Part shown: positions 41,201 through 49,021 of the stretch, piece after piece
Position numbering within the stretch: the stretch's first letter is position 1
Layout of the letters: each line of letters starts with the position of its first letter
From: Tenacibaculum gallaicum
GTDB taxonomy: Bacteria > Bacteroidota > Bacteroidia > Flavobacteriales > Flavobacteriaceae
Length of the DNA: 64,000 nucleotides
Assembly (NCBI RefSeq): GCF_003387615.1
Contig: NZ_QUNS01000006.1
Span: forward strand, 1 to 64,000
Reading direction: 5' to 3'
Translations under genes and position numbers: made by a program
The notes under the pieces: model-generated
Seen by the model: only the letters and a program-made list of their open reading frames with translations
Database searches by the model: none
Told to the model about the DNA's origin: nothing

Positions 41201-42530
41201 ACTATCATCGTCAGCAGGAGCAGAGGTACAAAAGCCTTTGGCAACGGTAGTAATAGGAGGGTTGATATCAGCAACTTTATTAACCTTACTTATTTTACCT
41301 GTGTTGTATATGCTTTTTGAAAAGAAAGTCAATCTAAAAATGAAAAAAGGTATGGCAACTATTATGGTATTTGCTGCCAGTATTTTCAGTACCCAAGCTC
41401 AAGAAGTTCCTCAAAAGTTGACCGAACAGCAAGTTATTGAGCTAGCTTTACAAAAGTCGGTGTTGATGAAAAAATCAGCTCTAGCAATCGAAAAATCGAA
41501 AGTAGAAATAGGTAAAGCGATTGATTTGAAGCCTACAACAGTTCAATATCAAGATGTTGGGGTAGCCAATGGCATTGCAGAAAAAGAATGGTCTGTTAAT
41601 CAAAATTTCGGTTCAATTTTAACACATGTCCAAAAAAAGAAGTTGGCTAAAGAGAAAAATACTTTAGCAACCATTAATAATAGTCTGTCTAAAAAAGAAA
41701 CAGTAAGAAGAGCCAGAAGATTATACCAACAATGGAACTATTTATATGGTTTGTTATCTTTAATGGAAGAACAACAGGTAAGTACAAATCAAATAAAATC
41801 AATTGCAAAAACGTTGCATGCTGCTGGAGAAATAGGAGGATTAGAAAACGATTTAACCTCTTTACAGTCGTTAGGTGTACAGTCACAAAAGAACAAAAGA
41901 TACAAAGACTTTATTCAAGTAGAAAATGAACTAAAACAGTTGTTACAAATTGATTATGTAATACAACCATTTAAAAAGCTACCAGAAAAAAAGGACTTTT
42001 TAATTCAAAAAGACTCGTTATCAAATGACTTTATTAAAGGTTTAAAGCAACAAAATATGGTAGCAGCTAAAAATGTATCGGTAGCAAAATCAACATACTT
42101 TCCTGCTTTAACGGCTGGTGTAATTAATAGAAAAACAGGAAATGAAAACAGTTATACAGGTTTTAATGTAGGAGTGAATATTCCACTTTCTTTTTGGTCT
42201 AATAATGCAAAAATTAAAGAGCAAAAGATTATACAAGAAGAAATAGCGTATGAAAACAACAATAAGGCCATGGTTATTCAAAATAATTTTAAAAGCCTGC
42301 AAGAGCAGCTTATTTATTTAAATAAAGAGTTGGTAAGTATTCACACAACAGTTACACAAGCAGAAAGGTTTATAAAAAAACTACAGCTAGCTTATAAGGT
42401 TGGTGAAATTGATGCCTATCAATACAATCAGAGTTTTACCGCTTATTTTCAAGTAATGCAAAATTACCTATCACTGGTTAACAACTTTAACCAGACTGTA
42501 ATAGCCTACGAATTTTACACAAAAAAATAA
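38220..42530 (+). CDS. Heavy-metal RND efflux pump fused to its outer-membrane channel (CzcA-CzcC fusion)
   Basis: 1436 residues. Residues 1-1035 are a full HME-RND permease: start IIKFSIKNKLI, PDITNNQVQI, TM4 block DFGIIVDGSVIIVE and 12 transmembrane helices. From 1041 the sequence restarts with what looks like a complete signal peptide (Met1041, hydrophobic core, cleavage near STQAQ). An outer-membrane-factor domain of the TolC/CzcC type follows (about 1065-1436, coiled-coil repeats with LTEQQVIELALQKS and YKVGEIDAYQYNQS). The protein should pump Zn2+, Co2+ or Cd2+ out of the periplasm, with the tail either cleaved off or tethered. The joined form is known in Bacteroidota. An adaptor gene follows 10 bases on. 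Confidence 0.93.
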   Translation: MLDNIIKFSIKNKLIIGALVVALIGWGVYSLKQLPIDAVPDITNNQVQIITSAPSQSAQDIERLVTFPIEITMSNIPDIEEIRSFSRFGLSVVTIVFKESTDIYWARQQISERLIEAKDQIPEGVGTPEMAPVTTGLGEIYQYTLYAKKGYEKQYDAMELRSIQDWIVRRQLLGIEGVADVSSFGGFLKQYEVAIQPERLQSLNVSINEVFEALSKNNQNTGGAYIDKNPKAYFIRSEGLIKTPEDIQNIVVKNNTNGTPILMKDIGKVQLGHAVRYGAMTRNTDGEVVGAIVMMLKGANSSKVIENVKERIAQIEKSLPEGVAIKPFLDRTKLVNKAIKTVSTNLIEGALIVIFILVLLLGNLRAGLIVASVIPLAMLFAISLMNVFGVSGNLMSLGAIDFGIIVDGSVIIVEATLHHLGLKKSGTQLTQNQMDDEVYESASKIRTSAAFGEIIILIVYLPILALVGIEGKMFKPMALTVSFAILGAFLLSLTYVPMVSSLFLKKTINNKRNISDKIITAIQNVYTPILNFVLTHKVKVVIGSVAIFILSLVTFSKMGSEFIPSLDEGDLAVQAIVSTGSSLSYTIDVSNQASTLLMKEFPDEIEQIVSRIGSSEIPTDPMPIEASDIIIVLKEKDEWTKASTKNELTEKMQQLLDENLLGVSFGFQQPIQMRFNELMTGARQDVVLKIYGEDLDKLVKYANQLSRIIPDVEGAEDVYVEKMTGLQQIVIDYNRSQLAYYGLNISDVNTVVNTAFAGQTAGSVYEGEKRYNLVVRLAENKRASIEDIRKLYITTSTGAQIPLTAVASVDFKTGPNQIQRDDAKRRITVGFNVRERDVASIVKELKGKVSDKIAFDPGYYITYGGTFKNLEEARARLGVAVPAALLLIFLLLYFTFKSIKQSVLIFTAIPMSAIGGIFALWLRDMPFSISAGVGFIALFGVAVLNGIVLIAEFNRLKASGILDLTEIVKKGTSVRLRPVIMTAAVASLGFLPMALSSSAGAEVQKPLATVVIGGLISATLLTLLILPVLYMLFEKKVNLKMKKGMATIMVFAASIFSTQAQEVPQKLTEQQVIELALQKSVLMKKSALAIEKSKVEIGKAIDLKPTTVQYQDVGVANGIAEKEWSVNQNFGSILTHVQKKKLAKEKNTLATINNSLSKKETVRRARRLYQQWNYLYGLLSLMEEQQVSTNQIKSIAKTLHAAGEIGGLENDLTSLQSLGVQSQKNKRYKDFIQVENELKQLLQIDYVIQPFKKLPEKKDFLIQKDSLSNDFIKGLKQQNMVAAKNVSVAKSTYFPALTAGVINRKTGNENSYTGFNVGVNIPLSFWSNNAKIKEQKIIQEEIAYENNNKAMVIQNNFKSLQEQLIYLNKELVSIHTTVTQAERFIKKLQLAYKVGEIDAYQYNQSFTAYFQVMQNYLSLVNNFNQTVIAYEFYTKK

Positions 42531-42540
42531 AAATATAGAC

Positions 42541-43734
42541 ATGAAAAAATTAGTAATATTATTAGTAACAATTATTATTGTTGTTAGTTGTAACTCAAAA
42601 AAAGAAGATCACTCAGATCACGACCATGCTTCTGAAGAAAAAACAACTCAAAATGTAAAGAACGATGAAGAACATGATGAAAATGAAATTCATTTAACAG
42701 AGCAACAACTTGTTACAGCAAAAATTGAAACTTCTTTAATTGAAAAAAAGAAAATTAGAGAAAAAGTAGCTGTGACTGGTACTATAGAGGTGCCTCCACA
42801 AAGTAAAGCTACTATATACGCTCCTTTAGAGGCTTTTGTTTATAAAACAGATTTATTACCTGGAGATAAAGTAAAAAAAGGAGAAACAGTTGCAGTGTTA
42901 CAACATCCTAATTTTATCGAATTACAATATGCGTATCTTGAAGCAATAAACAAGCTAAAAGTGGCTGAAGCAGATTATGAAAGAAAGAAAATGTTGTTAG
43001 AGAACGATATTACTTCAAAAAAATCATTTCAAATTGCTGAAGGAGGATATCAATCTTCTAAAAGTTTAGCCAATAGTTATGCTGCACAGTTAAAAATGGC
43101 AGGATTGTCATCTAATACAGTAGCAACAAAAGGCATTCAGCAATATGTATATGTTAAAGCACCTATTTCTGGTTATGTTGTAGAAAATAATTTGAACAAA
43201 GGAATGTTTTTAGCTGCTAATTCAGAAATGTTAGAAATAATAGATAACGATCATATGCACGCAGAGTTAAATGTTTTTGGTACAGACATAACAAAAATAA
43301 AGAAAGGAGATGAGTTTGAATTTCAACCTTCGGGAATAGATGTTGCATATGAAGGATATATAAAATTAATAAGCCAAAAAGTAGATGACCAAACGAAAAC
43401 GGTAAATGTTCATGGACATTTTGAAGATGAACAAAACCGATTAAAAGCAGGTATGTTTATCAATGCTCAAATTTTATTAGGAGGAGATGAAGCATTTGCA
43501 GTACCTGAAGAAGCGGTGATAGAAAATGAAGGAGAAAACTTTATTTTTATAGAGAAAACAGCAGGAGAATTTATACCAGCAGAAGTAACAATTGGAGGTT
43601 CAGATGATGGGTATATTGAAATAAAAACAATTCAAGAAAATAATTACAATGTAAAAGTAGTAACCAAAGGGGCACATTTCTTAAAAGGAAAGCTATTACA
43701 AATGGCAGGCGGAATGGATGGTCATGCACATTAA
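42541..43734 (+). CDS. RND efflux periplasmic adaptor (CzcB-like) lipoprotein
   Basis: 397 residues. Lipoprotein signal (VVSCNSK), then a His/Glu-rich stretch (HSDHDHASEEK and EEHDENEIH). A membrane-fusion body follows: beta-barrel/lipoyl half with VAVTGTIEVPPQSKA, a helical hairpin at about 140-195, the second lipoyl half (VYVKAPISGYVVENNL) and a beta-barrel domain with DDQTKTVNVHGHF. It should link the RND permease to the outer-membrane channel. The His-rich N terminus can carry metal. It starts 10 bases after the fusion gene and ends before a hairpin. Confidence 0.92.
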   Translation: MKKLVILLVTIIIVVSCNSKKEDHSDHDHASEEKTTQNVKNDEEHDENEIHLTEQQLVTAKIETSLIEKKKIREKVAVTGTIEVPPQSKATIYAPLEAFVYKTDLLPGDKVKKGETVAVLQHPNFIELQYAYLEAINKLKVAEADYERKKMLLENDITSKKSFQIAEGGYQSSKSLANSYAAQLKMAGLSSNTVATKGIQQYVYVKAPISGYVVENNLNKGMFLAANSEMLEIIDNDHMHAELNVFGTDITKIKKGDEFEFQPSGIDVAYEGYIKLISQKVDDQTKTVNVHGHFEDEQNRLKAGMFINAQILLGGDEAFAVPEEAVIENEGENFIFIEKTAGEFIPAEVTIGGSDDGYIEIKTIQENNYNVKVVTKGAHFLKGKLLQMAGGMDGHAH

Positions 43735-43740
43735 TAATAA

Positions 43741-43769
43741 CATGGGATTATAAGCTCTATAATCCCATG
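43741..43769 (+). terminator. Hairpin after the czcB-like gene
   Basis: CATGGGATTATA (43741-43752) pairs perfectly with TATAATCCCATG (43758-43769) around a 5-base loop, but no T run follows at once. Terminator or processing site between the RND genes and the ATPase gene. Confidence 0.6.
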
Positions 43770-43827
43770 TATTAAAGTAATTGCATCTTTTTAAAAGAAA
43801 TAAAGTCTATTAACGAAACAATTTATA

Positions 43828-45813
43828 ATGTCAAATCATACACATTCAGAAAACGAAGTCCATGAACACAAACATGGAGGTATTTTTGGAGAAAAAACTG
43901 AACTTTATTTTTCAATTTTAAGCGGACTATTTTTTTTCATAGGAATATTGCTTGAAAAATTAACCAACCTATCAAACACGTATCTACTTATAAGTTTTAT
44001 AACAGCTTTTTTCTTTGGAGGGTACTTCACTACGATTGAAGCTGTTGAAAAAATTAAAAAAGGAGAGTTTGAAATTGATTTTTTAATGTTAGTCGCCGCT
44101 ATTGGAGCAGCTTATATAGATAAATGGGAAGAAGGAGCTTTACTACTGTTTTTATTTAGTTTAGGGCATGCTTTAGAGCATTATGCAATGAATAAGGCAA
44201 AAAAATCAATAGAGTCTTTAGGAGAACTGTCTCCTAAAAAAGCACTTGTGAAACGAAATAATGTTATAGAAGAAGTTGCGGTTGAAGAATTAAAAATTAA
44301 TGATATTATCATAATTAAGCCTAATACTAAAATAGCTGCAGATGGTGTTGTAATTAAAGGTAAATCAAGCATAAACCAAGCATCTATAACAGGAGAGAGT
44401 ATGCCTGTTGATAAAGAAGCATATTTGAGCTTAGAAGAGTTACCAAAAGACTTTAATGAACTTGAAGAGAAGAATGTTGTTTACACAGGAACAATTAATG
44501 GTGACAATGCTATTGAGGTAAAAGTGTTAAAGCTAAGTAAAGATTCAACCATAGCACGATTAATTAAAATGGTAAGCGAGGTAGAAACAAAGAAATCTCC
44601 CACACAACTGCTTACTAAAAAGTTTGAAAAATGGTTTGTTCCTTTTGTAATCATTTTAGTTTTTGTCTTATGTTTTGCTTATTTGGTACTAGACGAGACT
44701 GTAAATGAAAGTTTATACAGAGCGATTACTGTATTAGTAGCAGCAAGTCCATGTGCATTAGCAATATCAACCCCTAGCGCAGTGTTAAGTGGTATTGCGA
44801 GAGCAGCTAACAAAGGAGTATTAATAAAAGGAGGACGTACTTTAGAAGATTTAGGAAGCTTAACTACAATAGCTTTTGATAAAACAGGTACACTTACCGA
44901 AGGAAAACCAAGATTAACAAATGCAATCGCCTTAAATAATTTTGAAGAAAAAGAGTTTTTAAAACTAGTAGTAGAAGTAGAGAGTTTAAGCAATCACCCA
45001 TTAGCAAAGGCTATTTATAAAGACATTAAAGAACAATATACTATTCAACCTGCTAATGAAGCTTCCAATATCAGTGCTGTTCAGGGTAGAGGAGTTTCAG
45101 CAGATTATAAAAAGGTAAAAGTTTTTATAGGAAATGAAAAATTATTAGAAGAAAATCAAATAATTATTTCTCAAGAAGTAAAACAACAGGTGAAAAATTT
45201 GTTAGCTAAAGGTCATACTACTATGTTAGTAGCTTTTGATGATACACTAATTGGTTTGCTAAGTGTGATGGATGTTCCTAGAAAAACAGCAAAAGAGACG
45301 TTAACAAAATTAAAAAGCATAGGAATAAAAAAGATGATAATGCTTACTGGTGATCATCAAAATGTAGGAGATTCTATAGCTAAGCAAATAGGTTTAACAG
45401 AAGCAAAAGGAAATTTACTACCCGAAGATAAAGTTGCAGCTATTCAACAATTAAAAGAAACTGAAACTAGAATAGCTATGGTAGGTGATGGGGTAAATGA
45501 TGCACCAGCAATGGCAAATAGCACAGTAGGCATAGCTATGGGAGCAGCAGGGAGTGATGTTGCATTAGAAACTGCAGATGTTGCATTACTTTCTGACAAA
45601 ATTGAAAATTTACCATTTGTAATAGGGTTGAGTAGAAAATCAAAAAGTATTATTAAACAAAATTTATGGATAAGTTTAGGGGTAGTAGCTATTTTAATTC
45701 CAGCAACATTATTTGGATTTGCGTCTATAGGACCAGCAGTTTTAATGCATGAAGGTTCAACACTTATTGTAGTTTTAAATGCTCTCAGATTATTAAGGTA
45801 CAATGAAAATTAA
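43828..45813 (+). CDS. PIB-4-type heavy-metal P-type ATPase
   Basis: 661 residues. There is no N-terminal HMA domain; instead a short His-rich start (HTHSENEVHEHKHGG). Six to eight helices, actuator ASITGESMP, TM motif ASPCALAISTPS (SPC instead of CPC), phosphorylation site DKTGTLTEGKP, SNHPLAKAI (HP motif), GDGVNDAPAMA, and MHEGSTLIVVLN in the last helix. SPC together with HEG(G/S)T is the signature of the PIB-4 class, which exports Co2+, Zn2+, Cd2+ or Fe2+ rather than Cu+. It removes cytosolic metal that the RND pump then expels. Shares orientation with the RND genes but is set off by a hairpin. Confidence 0.93.
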   Translation: MSNHTHSENEVHEHKHGGIFGEKTELYFSILSGLFFFIGILLEKLTNLSNTYLLISFITAFFFGGYFTTIEAVEKIKKGEFEIDFLMLVAAIGAAYIDKWEEGALLLFLFSLGHALEHYAMNKAKKSIESLGELSPKKALVKRNNVIEEVAVEELKINDIIIIKPNTKIAADGVVIKGKSSINQASITGESMPVDKEAYLSLEELPKDFNELEEKNVVYTGTINGDNAIEVKVLKLSKDSTIARLIKMVSEVETKKSPTQLLTKKFEKWFVPFVIILVFVLCFAYLVLDETVNESLYRAITVLVAASPCALAISTPSAVLSGIARAANKGVLIKGGRTLEDLGSLTTIAFDKTGTLTEGKPRLTNAIALNNFEEKEFLKLVVEVESLSNHPLAKAIYKDIKEQYTIQPANEASNISAVQGRGVSADYKKVKVFIGNEKLLEENQIIISQEVKQQVKNLLAKGHTTMLVAFDDTLIGLLSVMDVPRKTAKETLTKLKSIGIKKMIMLTGDHQNVGDSIAKQIGLTEAKGNLLPEDKVAAIQQLKETETRIAMVGDGVNDAPAMANSTVGIAMGAAGSDVALETADVALLSDKIENLPFVIGLSRKSKSIIKQNLWISLGVVAILIPATLFGFASIGPAVLMHEGSTLIVVLNALRLLRYNEN

Positions 45814-45818
45814 TTCAG

Positions 45819-45826
45819 TATTTTTG
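45819..45826 (+). promoter_or_regulatory. Predicted -7 box for the SPFH gene
   Basis: TATTTTTG (TAnnTTTG), 22 bases before the ATG at 45848, so the SPFH gene probably has its own promoter in addition to read-through from the ATPase gene. Confidence 0.5.
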
Positions 45827-45847
45827 AGAGTATAAAACATATATAAG

Positions 45848-46678
45848 ATGGCAAGAAATCAAGTAGAGTTAAAATTTCCAAAGTTTGGATTGTTAATTCC
45901 AGTAGTAATAGCTTTAATAATTTTTATAGCAAAATCAACAGAAACAATTAAATCAGGACAAGCAGGAGTGCTGTATAAAACTTTTGATGGAGGGGTTGTA
46001 ACTGATGAACCACCATTAGGTGAAGGTTTTCATGTAGTTGCACCTTGGAACAAGGTGCATATATATGAAGTAAGACAACAAGAACTTTTTGAAAAAATGA
46101 AGGTACTATCTTCTAACGGATTAGAAATTCAAATAGATGGATCTGCGTGGTATCAACCAGTTTATAACGATTTAGGTAAATTACACCAAGTATTAGGAGA
46201 AAATTACTTACAACGTGTAATTCAGCCTGCAATTCGTTCAGCGGCACGTAGTGTTGTAGGTCGTTATACGCCGGAGCAGTTATATTCAAGCAAGAGAGAT
46301 GCGATACAAGATGAAATTTTTATTGAAACTAAAAAGATTTTAGAGTCTCAATACATTCAGTTGAATGAAATTCTTGTTAGAGATGTAACGCTACCTCCAA
46401 CCATTAAAGAAGCAATTGAGCGTAAGTTAAAGCAAGAGCAAGAATCTTTAGAATATGAATTTAGGCTAGTAACAGCTCAAAAAGAAGCAGAAAAACAAAT
46501 AATTGAAGCAAAAGGTAAAGCGGATGCAAACAAAATTTTAAGTGCATCGTTAACTGATAAGATTTTACAAGATAAAGGTATTGAAGCTACAAATAGATTA
46601 GCGAACTCTACTAACAGTAAAGTAGTTATTATTGGTTCAGGTAAAAGCGGAATGCCAATTATTTTAGGAAATCAATAA
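45848..46678 (+). CDS. SPFH/prohibitin-family membrane protein
   Basis: 276 residues. One N-terminal transmembrane helix (about 12-28), then the SPFH domain (TIKSGQAGVLYKTFDGGVV, with LGEGFHVVAPWNKVHIYEVRQQ) and a coiled-coil region (about 185-235, KLKQEQESLEYEFRLVTAQK). The end is GSGKSGMPIILGNQ. Prohibitin-like proteins form ring or patch scaffolds in the membrane and often partner with FtsH-type proteases. Complete and typical in length. Confidence 0.9.
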   Translation: MARNQVELKFPKFGLLIPVVIALIIFIAKSTETIKSGQAGVLYKTFDGGVVTDEPPLGEGFHVVAPWNKVHIYEVRQQELFEKMKVLSSNGLEIQIDGSAWYQPVYNDLGKLHQVLGENYLQRVIQPAIRSAARSVVGRYTPEQLYSSKRDAIQDEIFIETKKILESQYIQLNEILVRDVTLPPTIKEAIERKLKQEQESLEYEFRLVTAQKEAEKQIIEAKGKADANKILSASLTDKILQDKGIEATNRLANSTNSKVVIIGSGKSGMPIILGNQ

Positions 46679-46875
46679 AATGATTTGTTGTTGTTTTAAT
46701 AAAATATTATTACAAAAAATATAAATAACAGAAAGTTAAGTTGTTTAACTTGTTGTAAAACAGTTTTTAAACTTTCTTAAATATCTGTTAAATACATGAA
46801 AGGTATGTAACAACTCTGTGTTATCAACGTCATATAAGTGTACAAAAATTAATATAATACTTAAAAAATAATAAT

Positions 46876-47001
46876 ATGACAACAACAGATAATTTTAAAG
46901 AGGAGAAAAAAGCTAATCAAGTAGCAAGTGTTTATTCTAAAAGATATTCCTGGAACAGTAAAAGAAAATACGGCTATAAATATGTTACTTCTGTATTTTA
47001 G
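46876..47001 (+). CDS. Putative 41-residue basic small protein
   Basis: A short ORF starting MTTTDNFKEEKKANQVASVY and ending YGYKYVTSVF. It is rich in Lys, Tyr and Ser and has no cysteines or membrane helix. It is placed about 40 bases before a long perfect terminator, which suggests an actual transcription unit. A promoter-like site upstream was not identified with confidence. Function unknown; it may be a small regulatory or nucleic-acid-binding protein. Confidence 0.45.
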   Translation: MTTTDNFKEEKKANQVASVYSKRYSWNSKRKYGYKYVTSVF

Positions 47002-47039
47002 TTTTTAAAGAATTGTCTTAAGATAGCTTAATCATTAAG

Positions 47040-47083
47040 AAACCAAAAAAGCAGTGAAGTTAACTTCACTGCTTTTTTGGTTT
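47040..47083. terminator. Perfect bidirectional terminator
   Basis: AAACCAAAAAAGCAGTGAAG and its exact inverse complement meet at TTAA, giving a stem of about 21 bp with A/T runs on both sides. It serves the small ORF on the plus strand and deaD on the minus strand. Confidence 0.9.
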
Positions 47084-47101
47084 TTATAATAAGTTTATAA
47101 A

Positions 47102-48895
47102 TTAGTCTCTTCTACGTTTTCTACCAAAACCTGCTGCAGGTTTATTATCGCTTCTTCTAGAAGAGCTATTTTCACTACGTCTTCTGCCAAAACTTTTTTT
47201 ACCATCAGTTGGTTTATCGCTTCTACGCTTTTTACCATTAAATCCTCCGCCGTTTCTACGTGGTTTTCTTCCACCGCCACCACTACGGTCGCTTTTAGTA
47301 ATTTCAATATTTACTGATCGACCATTAAAATCTGCGTCATTAGAAGCAAAAGCATCTAACGTTTCTTTTTCGAAGTTTTTGTCAATTTCAAAGAAAGAAA
47401 ATGTATCTAAAATATCAATAGCACCAATTTCAATCTTGTCGCCAATATTTTGATCATTAATTAAACCTATTAGCTTAGCAGGATTTAAACGATCTTTTCT
47501 TCCTAAGTTGATGAAGAAACGTGTCATATTCTCGCTAGAAGAACGACCTCTAGAACTATCTTTTGAAGATAAATTATTTAAATCAGGAGCATTTTCGTAG
47601 TACGATAAGAAAGTGTTGAACTCTAATGATACAAACTTTTGAATTAACTCTTCACGAGTTAAGTCTTCTAATTTTTCATAAATACCAGGTAAAAAACCTT
47701 CAATTTGATCCGTATTTACTTCGGTATTATGCACTTTATCAATTAAGTGAAATAATTGATTTTGACAAATTTCTTTACCAGAAGGAACAGGGGTATGAAC
47801 AAATTGTTTTTTTATAATTCGTTCAATAGGACGTAACCTACCTTGTTCTTTCTTACTTACTAAAGCAATAGAAATTCCTTTATTACCAGCTCTACCAGTT
47901 CTTCCACTACGGTGATTGTAGTTTTCTATTTGATCTGGTAATTTATGGTTGATAACGTGTGTTAGGTTATTAACATCTAATCCACGAGCAGCAACATCGG
48001 TAGCTACTAATATTTGAATCGTCTTTTTACGAAACTTTTCCATTACTGAATCACGTTGAGCTTGTGATAAATCTCCGTGTAAAGCATCAGCATTGTAACC
48101 ATCCCTTATTAGGTTGTTGGCTACTTCTTGGGTTTCTCTTCTAGTTCTACAAAATACAATTCCGTAGATATTTGGGTTTAAATCTGCTACCCTTTTTAGA
48201 GCAGGGTAACGTGTTCTTTCTGTTACTAAATAATACTCATGACTTACGTTGTCAGATCCTTGATTCTTTTGACCTGAAGTAACCTCTATAGGGTTTGTCA
48301 TGTAGTTTTTAGCAATATTTTCTACTTCTCTAGGAAAAGTAGCAGAAAATAATAACGTTTGTTTAGTGTTTGGCGTAGCTTCTAAAACTTGATCTAACTC
48401 ATCTTTAAAGCCCATGTTAAGCATCTCATCTGCTTCATCAAGTACTAACCATTTTACATTACCAAGCTTTAAAGCCCTTCTTTTAATTAAGTCTACGGTT
48501 CTACCAGGAGTACCTACAACTATTTGAACACCTTTCTTAAGTTTTCTTATTTGTTCTTCAATATTAGTCCCACCATAAACAGTGGCTACCTTTAAGTTAG
48601 GTAAGTATTTTGAAAAATCTTCAATGTTTTTTCCTATTTGAACAGCTAGCTCACGGGTAGGAGATAAGATGATTGCTTGCGTGTGTGTGCTTGTTTGATC
48701 AGCAAGCTCAATAATAGGCAAGCTAAAGGCTGCAGTTTTACCTGTACCTGTTTGTGCAAATGCTTTTAAATCATCCGTAGAAGAAATTATTTGAGGAATT
48801 GCTTTTTCTTGAATTACTGTTGGCTTTTCATAACCTAAATCGGTTAATGCCTTGTTGATAGGTTCTTGCAAACCTAAATCTAAAAATGTTGACAT
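47102..48895 (-). CDS. deaD: DEAD-box RNA helicase, DeaD/CsdA type
   Basis: 597 residues. Motifs: AQTGTGKT (47-54), SPTRELA, GTPGR, LDEADEML, FSATFP, then ATDVAARGLD and HRSGRTGRAG. A dimerisation/linker region is followed by a DbpA-like RNA-binding fold (about 455-545, FINLGRKDRLNPAKLIGLI) and a basic Arg/Gly/Ser-rich tail (GGGGRKPRRNGGGF). Proteins of this build unwind RNA during ribosome assembly and cold adaptation. Its 90-base leader, with a 5'-terminal hairpin, is consistent with cold-responsive control. Complete gene. Confidence 0.93.
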   Translation of the reverse strand: MSTFLDLGLQEPINKALTDLGYEKPTVIQEKAIPQIISSTDDLKAFAQTGTGKTAAFSLPIIELADQTSTHTQAIILSPTRELAVQIGKNIEDFSKYLPNLKVATVYGGTNIEEQIRKLKKGVQIVVGTPGRTVDLIKRRALKLGNVKWLVLDEADEMLNMGFKDELDQVLEATPNTKQTLLFSATFPREVENIAKNYMTNPIEVTSGQKNQGSDNVSHEYYLVTERTRYPALKRVADLNPNIYGIVFCRTRRETQEVANNLIRDGYNADALHGDLSQAQRDSVMEKFRKKTIQILVATDVAARGLDVNNLTHVINHKLPDQIENYNHRSGRTGRAGNKGISIALVSKKEQGRLRPIERIIKKQFVHTPVPSGKEICQNQLFHLIDKVHNTEVNTDQIEGFLPGIYEKLEDLTREELIQKFVSLEFNTFLSYYENAPDLNNLSSKDSSRGRSSSENMTRFFINLGRKDRLNPAKLIGLINDQNIGDKIEIGAIDILDTFSFFEIDKNFEKETLDAFASNDADFNGRSVNIEITKSDRSGGGGRKPRRNGGGFNGKKRRSDKPTDGKKSFGRRRSENSSSRRSDNKPAAGFGRKRRRD

Positions 48896-48958
48896 ACTGT
48901 GTTTTTAGAGAACCCACAGATGCCCCTCCGCGAATTCTATAATTAATTATTAATTAAA

Positions 48959-48977
48959 TCGTCTAATACGATTTTTT
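48959..48977 (-). promoter_or_regulatory. Hairpin near the 5' end of the deaD leader
   Basis: AAATCGT and ACGATTT enclose a 5-base loop. From the -7 box (48988-48995) transcription should start near 48982, placing this hairpin at the very 5' end of the mRNA. A second small stem, CTGTG/CACAG, lies just before the deaD ATG. Confidence 0.4.
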
Positions 48978-48987
48978 TTGGACGGTG

Positions 48988-48995
48988 CAAAAGTA
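48988..48995 (-). promoter_or_regulatory. Predicted -7 box for deaD
   Basis: Minus-strand TACTTTTG (TAnnTTTG), giving a leader of about 87 bases. Confidence 0.55.
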
Positions 48996-49021
48996 CACTA
49001 AATAAAATGAATAGAGGTTAA

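Noticed and set aside
41340..42530. Separate CzcC gene starting at the internal ATG
   Set aside because: The frame is continuous with the RND permease with no stop and no clear ribosome site; kept as a fusion, with the internal start noted as a possibility.
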